Of a stretch of DNA of 6,621 nt, positions 5,941 to 6,621 are shown piece after piece. The notes beneath the pieces were generated by a model. The model made no database searches. It saw only the letters and a list, made by a program, of their open reading frames with translations, and was not told the origin of the DNA. Position numbers and translations under genes: made by a program. Every line of letters starts with the position of its first letter. Position 1 is the stretch's first letter. The stretch comes from an uncultured Mesorhizobium sp. (GTDB lineage: Bacteria; Pseudomonadota; Alphaproteobacteria; Rhizobiales; Rhizobiaceae), in assembly GCA_950071955.1 (NCBI GenBank), contig CATMOC010000211.1, positions 1-6,621 of the forward strand, read 5' to 3'.

Positions 5941-6621
5941 CTAGCGGCCATTGCGGCCCAGGAGCGCGAAGGTGAACACGAGCGCGATGACCAGCACCGC
6001 GCCCACCAGTCCGGCCGCCAGAAGCAATCCGCGCGACCCCGGCAAGAGCCGCGCTGCAATGGGCCCCGCAAGGAAGGCGACAAAGGCAATCGGCCCGGTC
6101 GCAGCCGTCGCGATGGCCACAAGGCCGACGGCGGCCAGTGTCACCCGCAGCCGCGTGGCATCGGCCCGCACGCCAAGGGCTTCGGCAGTGTCATCGCCAA
6201 GGCGCAGCACCTCCAAATCGCGGGCGGTAACGGCCAGCAGCCCTCCGAACACCAACAGCGCCCCGGCCACGGGCAACGCTTGAACAAGCTGCATACCGTT
6301 GAGGCTGCCGGTCAGCCAGCGCATCGCCTCGGCCCGGTCCCATGCGGGCGCTTCGAGCAAGACATAGGCTGTCACACTATCGAGCATGGCCGAGACGCCG
6401 ATGCCAATCAGGATCAACCGCGCCCCCGCAGCACCGCGGCGCGAGGACAGCGCCCAGATCAGCGCCGCGACCCCAAGCCCCGCCGCCACCGCGACGAGCG
6501 ACACCAACCACCCATCGAGGGCCAGAATAACGATGGCAAAGACCGCCGCCGCCCCCGCACTGGCGCTGATGCCGATGATGTCGGGGCTGGCCAGCGGATT
6601 GCGCATCAAGGCCTGGATCAA
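5941..6621 (-). CDS. FecCD-family iron-chelate ABC permease, 5'-partial, C-terminus atypical
   Basis: The frame is open at the right edge, so the first helices lie outside. The 226 visible residues show FecCD (FepD/FepG/BtuC-type) permease signatures: QALMRNPLASPDIIGISASAG (3-23), a LILIGIGVSAMLDSV helix (69-83), RWLTGSLNG (101-109), the loop LRLGDDTAEALGV (139-151), and TGPIAFVAFLAGPIAARLL (175-193). About six hydrophobic segments are visible. The protein would be an inner-membrane subunit importing ferric siderophore or a similar chelate with a partner permease, ATPase and binding protein. Family members normally continue after GAVLVIA with ADL, a further helix and an LPVG/FPVGVVTG-type end, roughly 40-50 residues. 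Here the frame instead reads LVFTFALLGRNGR and stops. Neither other frame restores the expected end. The gene may therefore be truncated, fused or degraded. It lies 44 bases upstream of the sugar-binding protein gene. Confidence 0.8.
   Translation of the reverse strand: MIQALMRNPLASPDIIGISASAGAAAVFAIVILALDGWLVSLVAVAAGLGVAALIWALSSRRGAAGARLILIGIGVSAMLDSVTAYVLLEAPAWDRAEAMRWLTGSLNGMQLVQALPVAGALLVFGGLLAVTARDLEVLRLGDDTAEALGVRADATRLRVTLAAVGLVAIATAATGPIAFVAFLAGPIAARLLPGSRGLLLAAGLVGAVLVIALVFTFALLGRNGR

Noticed and set aside
4889..5944. Open frame on the plus strand opposite the binding-protein gene
   Set aside because: It is a mirror frame of a gene with signal peptide, strong ribosome site and type I binding-protein motifs.
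1..6621. tRNA, rRNA, CRISPR array, riboswitch, transposase or integrase
   Set aside because: None is visible on either strand; nearly all of the sequence is accounted for by the listed genes and short gaps.

Overview
The window is high-GC DNA with strong third-position G/C preference, short intergenic gaps and GGAG-type ribosome binding sites. The gene set is a SorC-type sugar regulator, a fused class II aldolase/short-chain dehydrogenase, a PSK-type VapB with a PIN toxin, a periplasmic sugar-binding protein and a FecCD permease. Together these suggest an alphaproteobacterium, most likely Rhizobiales or a relative. That assignment is inference; the window contains no phylogenetic marker.

Layout. 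Positions 1-516 (+) hold the 3' part of an unrecognised gene that enters from the left edge. Positions 596-814 (+) hold a small tudor-like DUF2945 protein. A 139-base gap (815-953) carries a 6+6 palindrome and a cluster of TGAC/GTCA motifs. It leads into a sugar-catabolic pair on the + strand: a SorC-family regulator (954-1937), then a bifunctional sugar-phosphate aldolase/aldehyde dehydrogenase of the RhaEW/RhaD type (1988-4042). All other genes are on the - strand and converge on this pair with only 14 bases between stop codons. Reading leftward from the right edge they are: a FecCD-type iron-chelate permease cut by the window edge and apparently lacking its normal C-terminus (6621-5941), a sugar-type periplasmic binding protein (5896-4844), a rho-independent terminator (4818-4791), and a vapBC toxin-antitoxin pair (4721-4057) with its own promoter and operator-like repeats.

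How the genes may work together. The binding protein could deliver a sugar that, after isomerisation and phosphorylation by enzymes not in this window, is cleaved by the aldolase to dihydroxyacetone phosphate and lactaldehyde. The dehydrogenase half would then oxidise the aldehyde. The SorC protein would sense a phosphorylated intermediate and control the pair. This link is inference. The vapBC module lies between the two halves, and no sugar permease, sugar ATPase, kinase or isomerase is present.

I see no clearly new system. The points most worth checking are the abrupt end of the FecCD permease next to the orphan sugar-binding protein, the two operator-like regions, and the unknown substrate of the aldolase/dehydrogenase.
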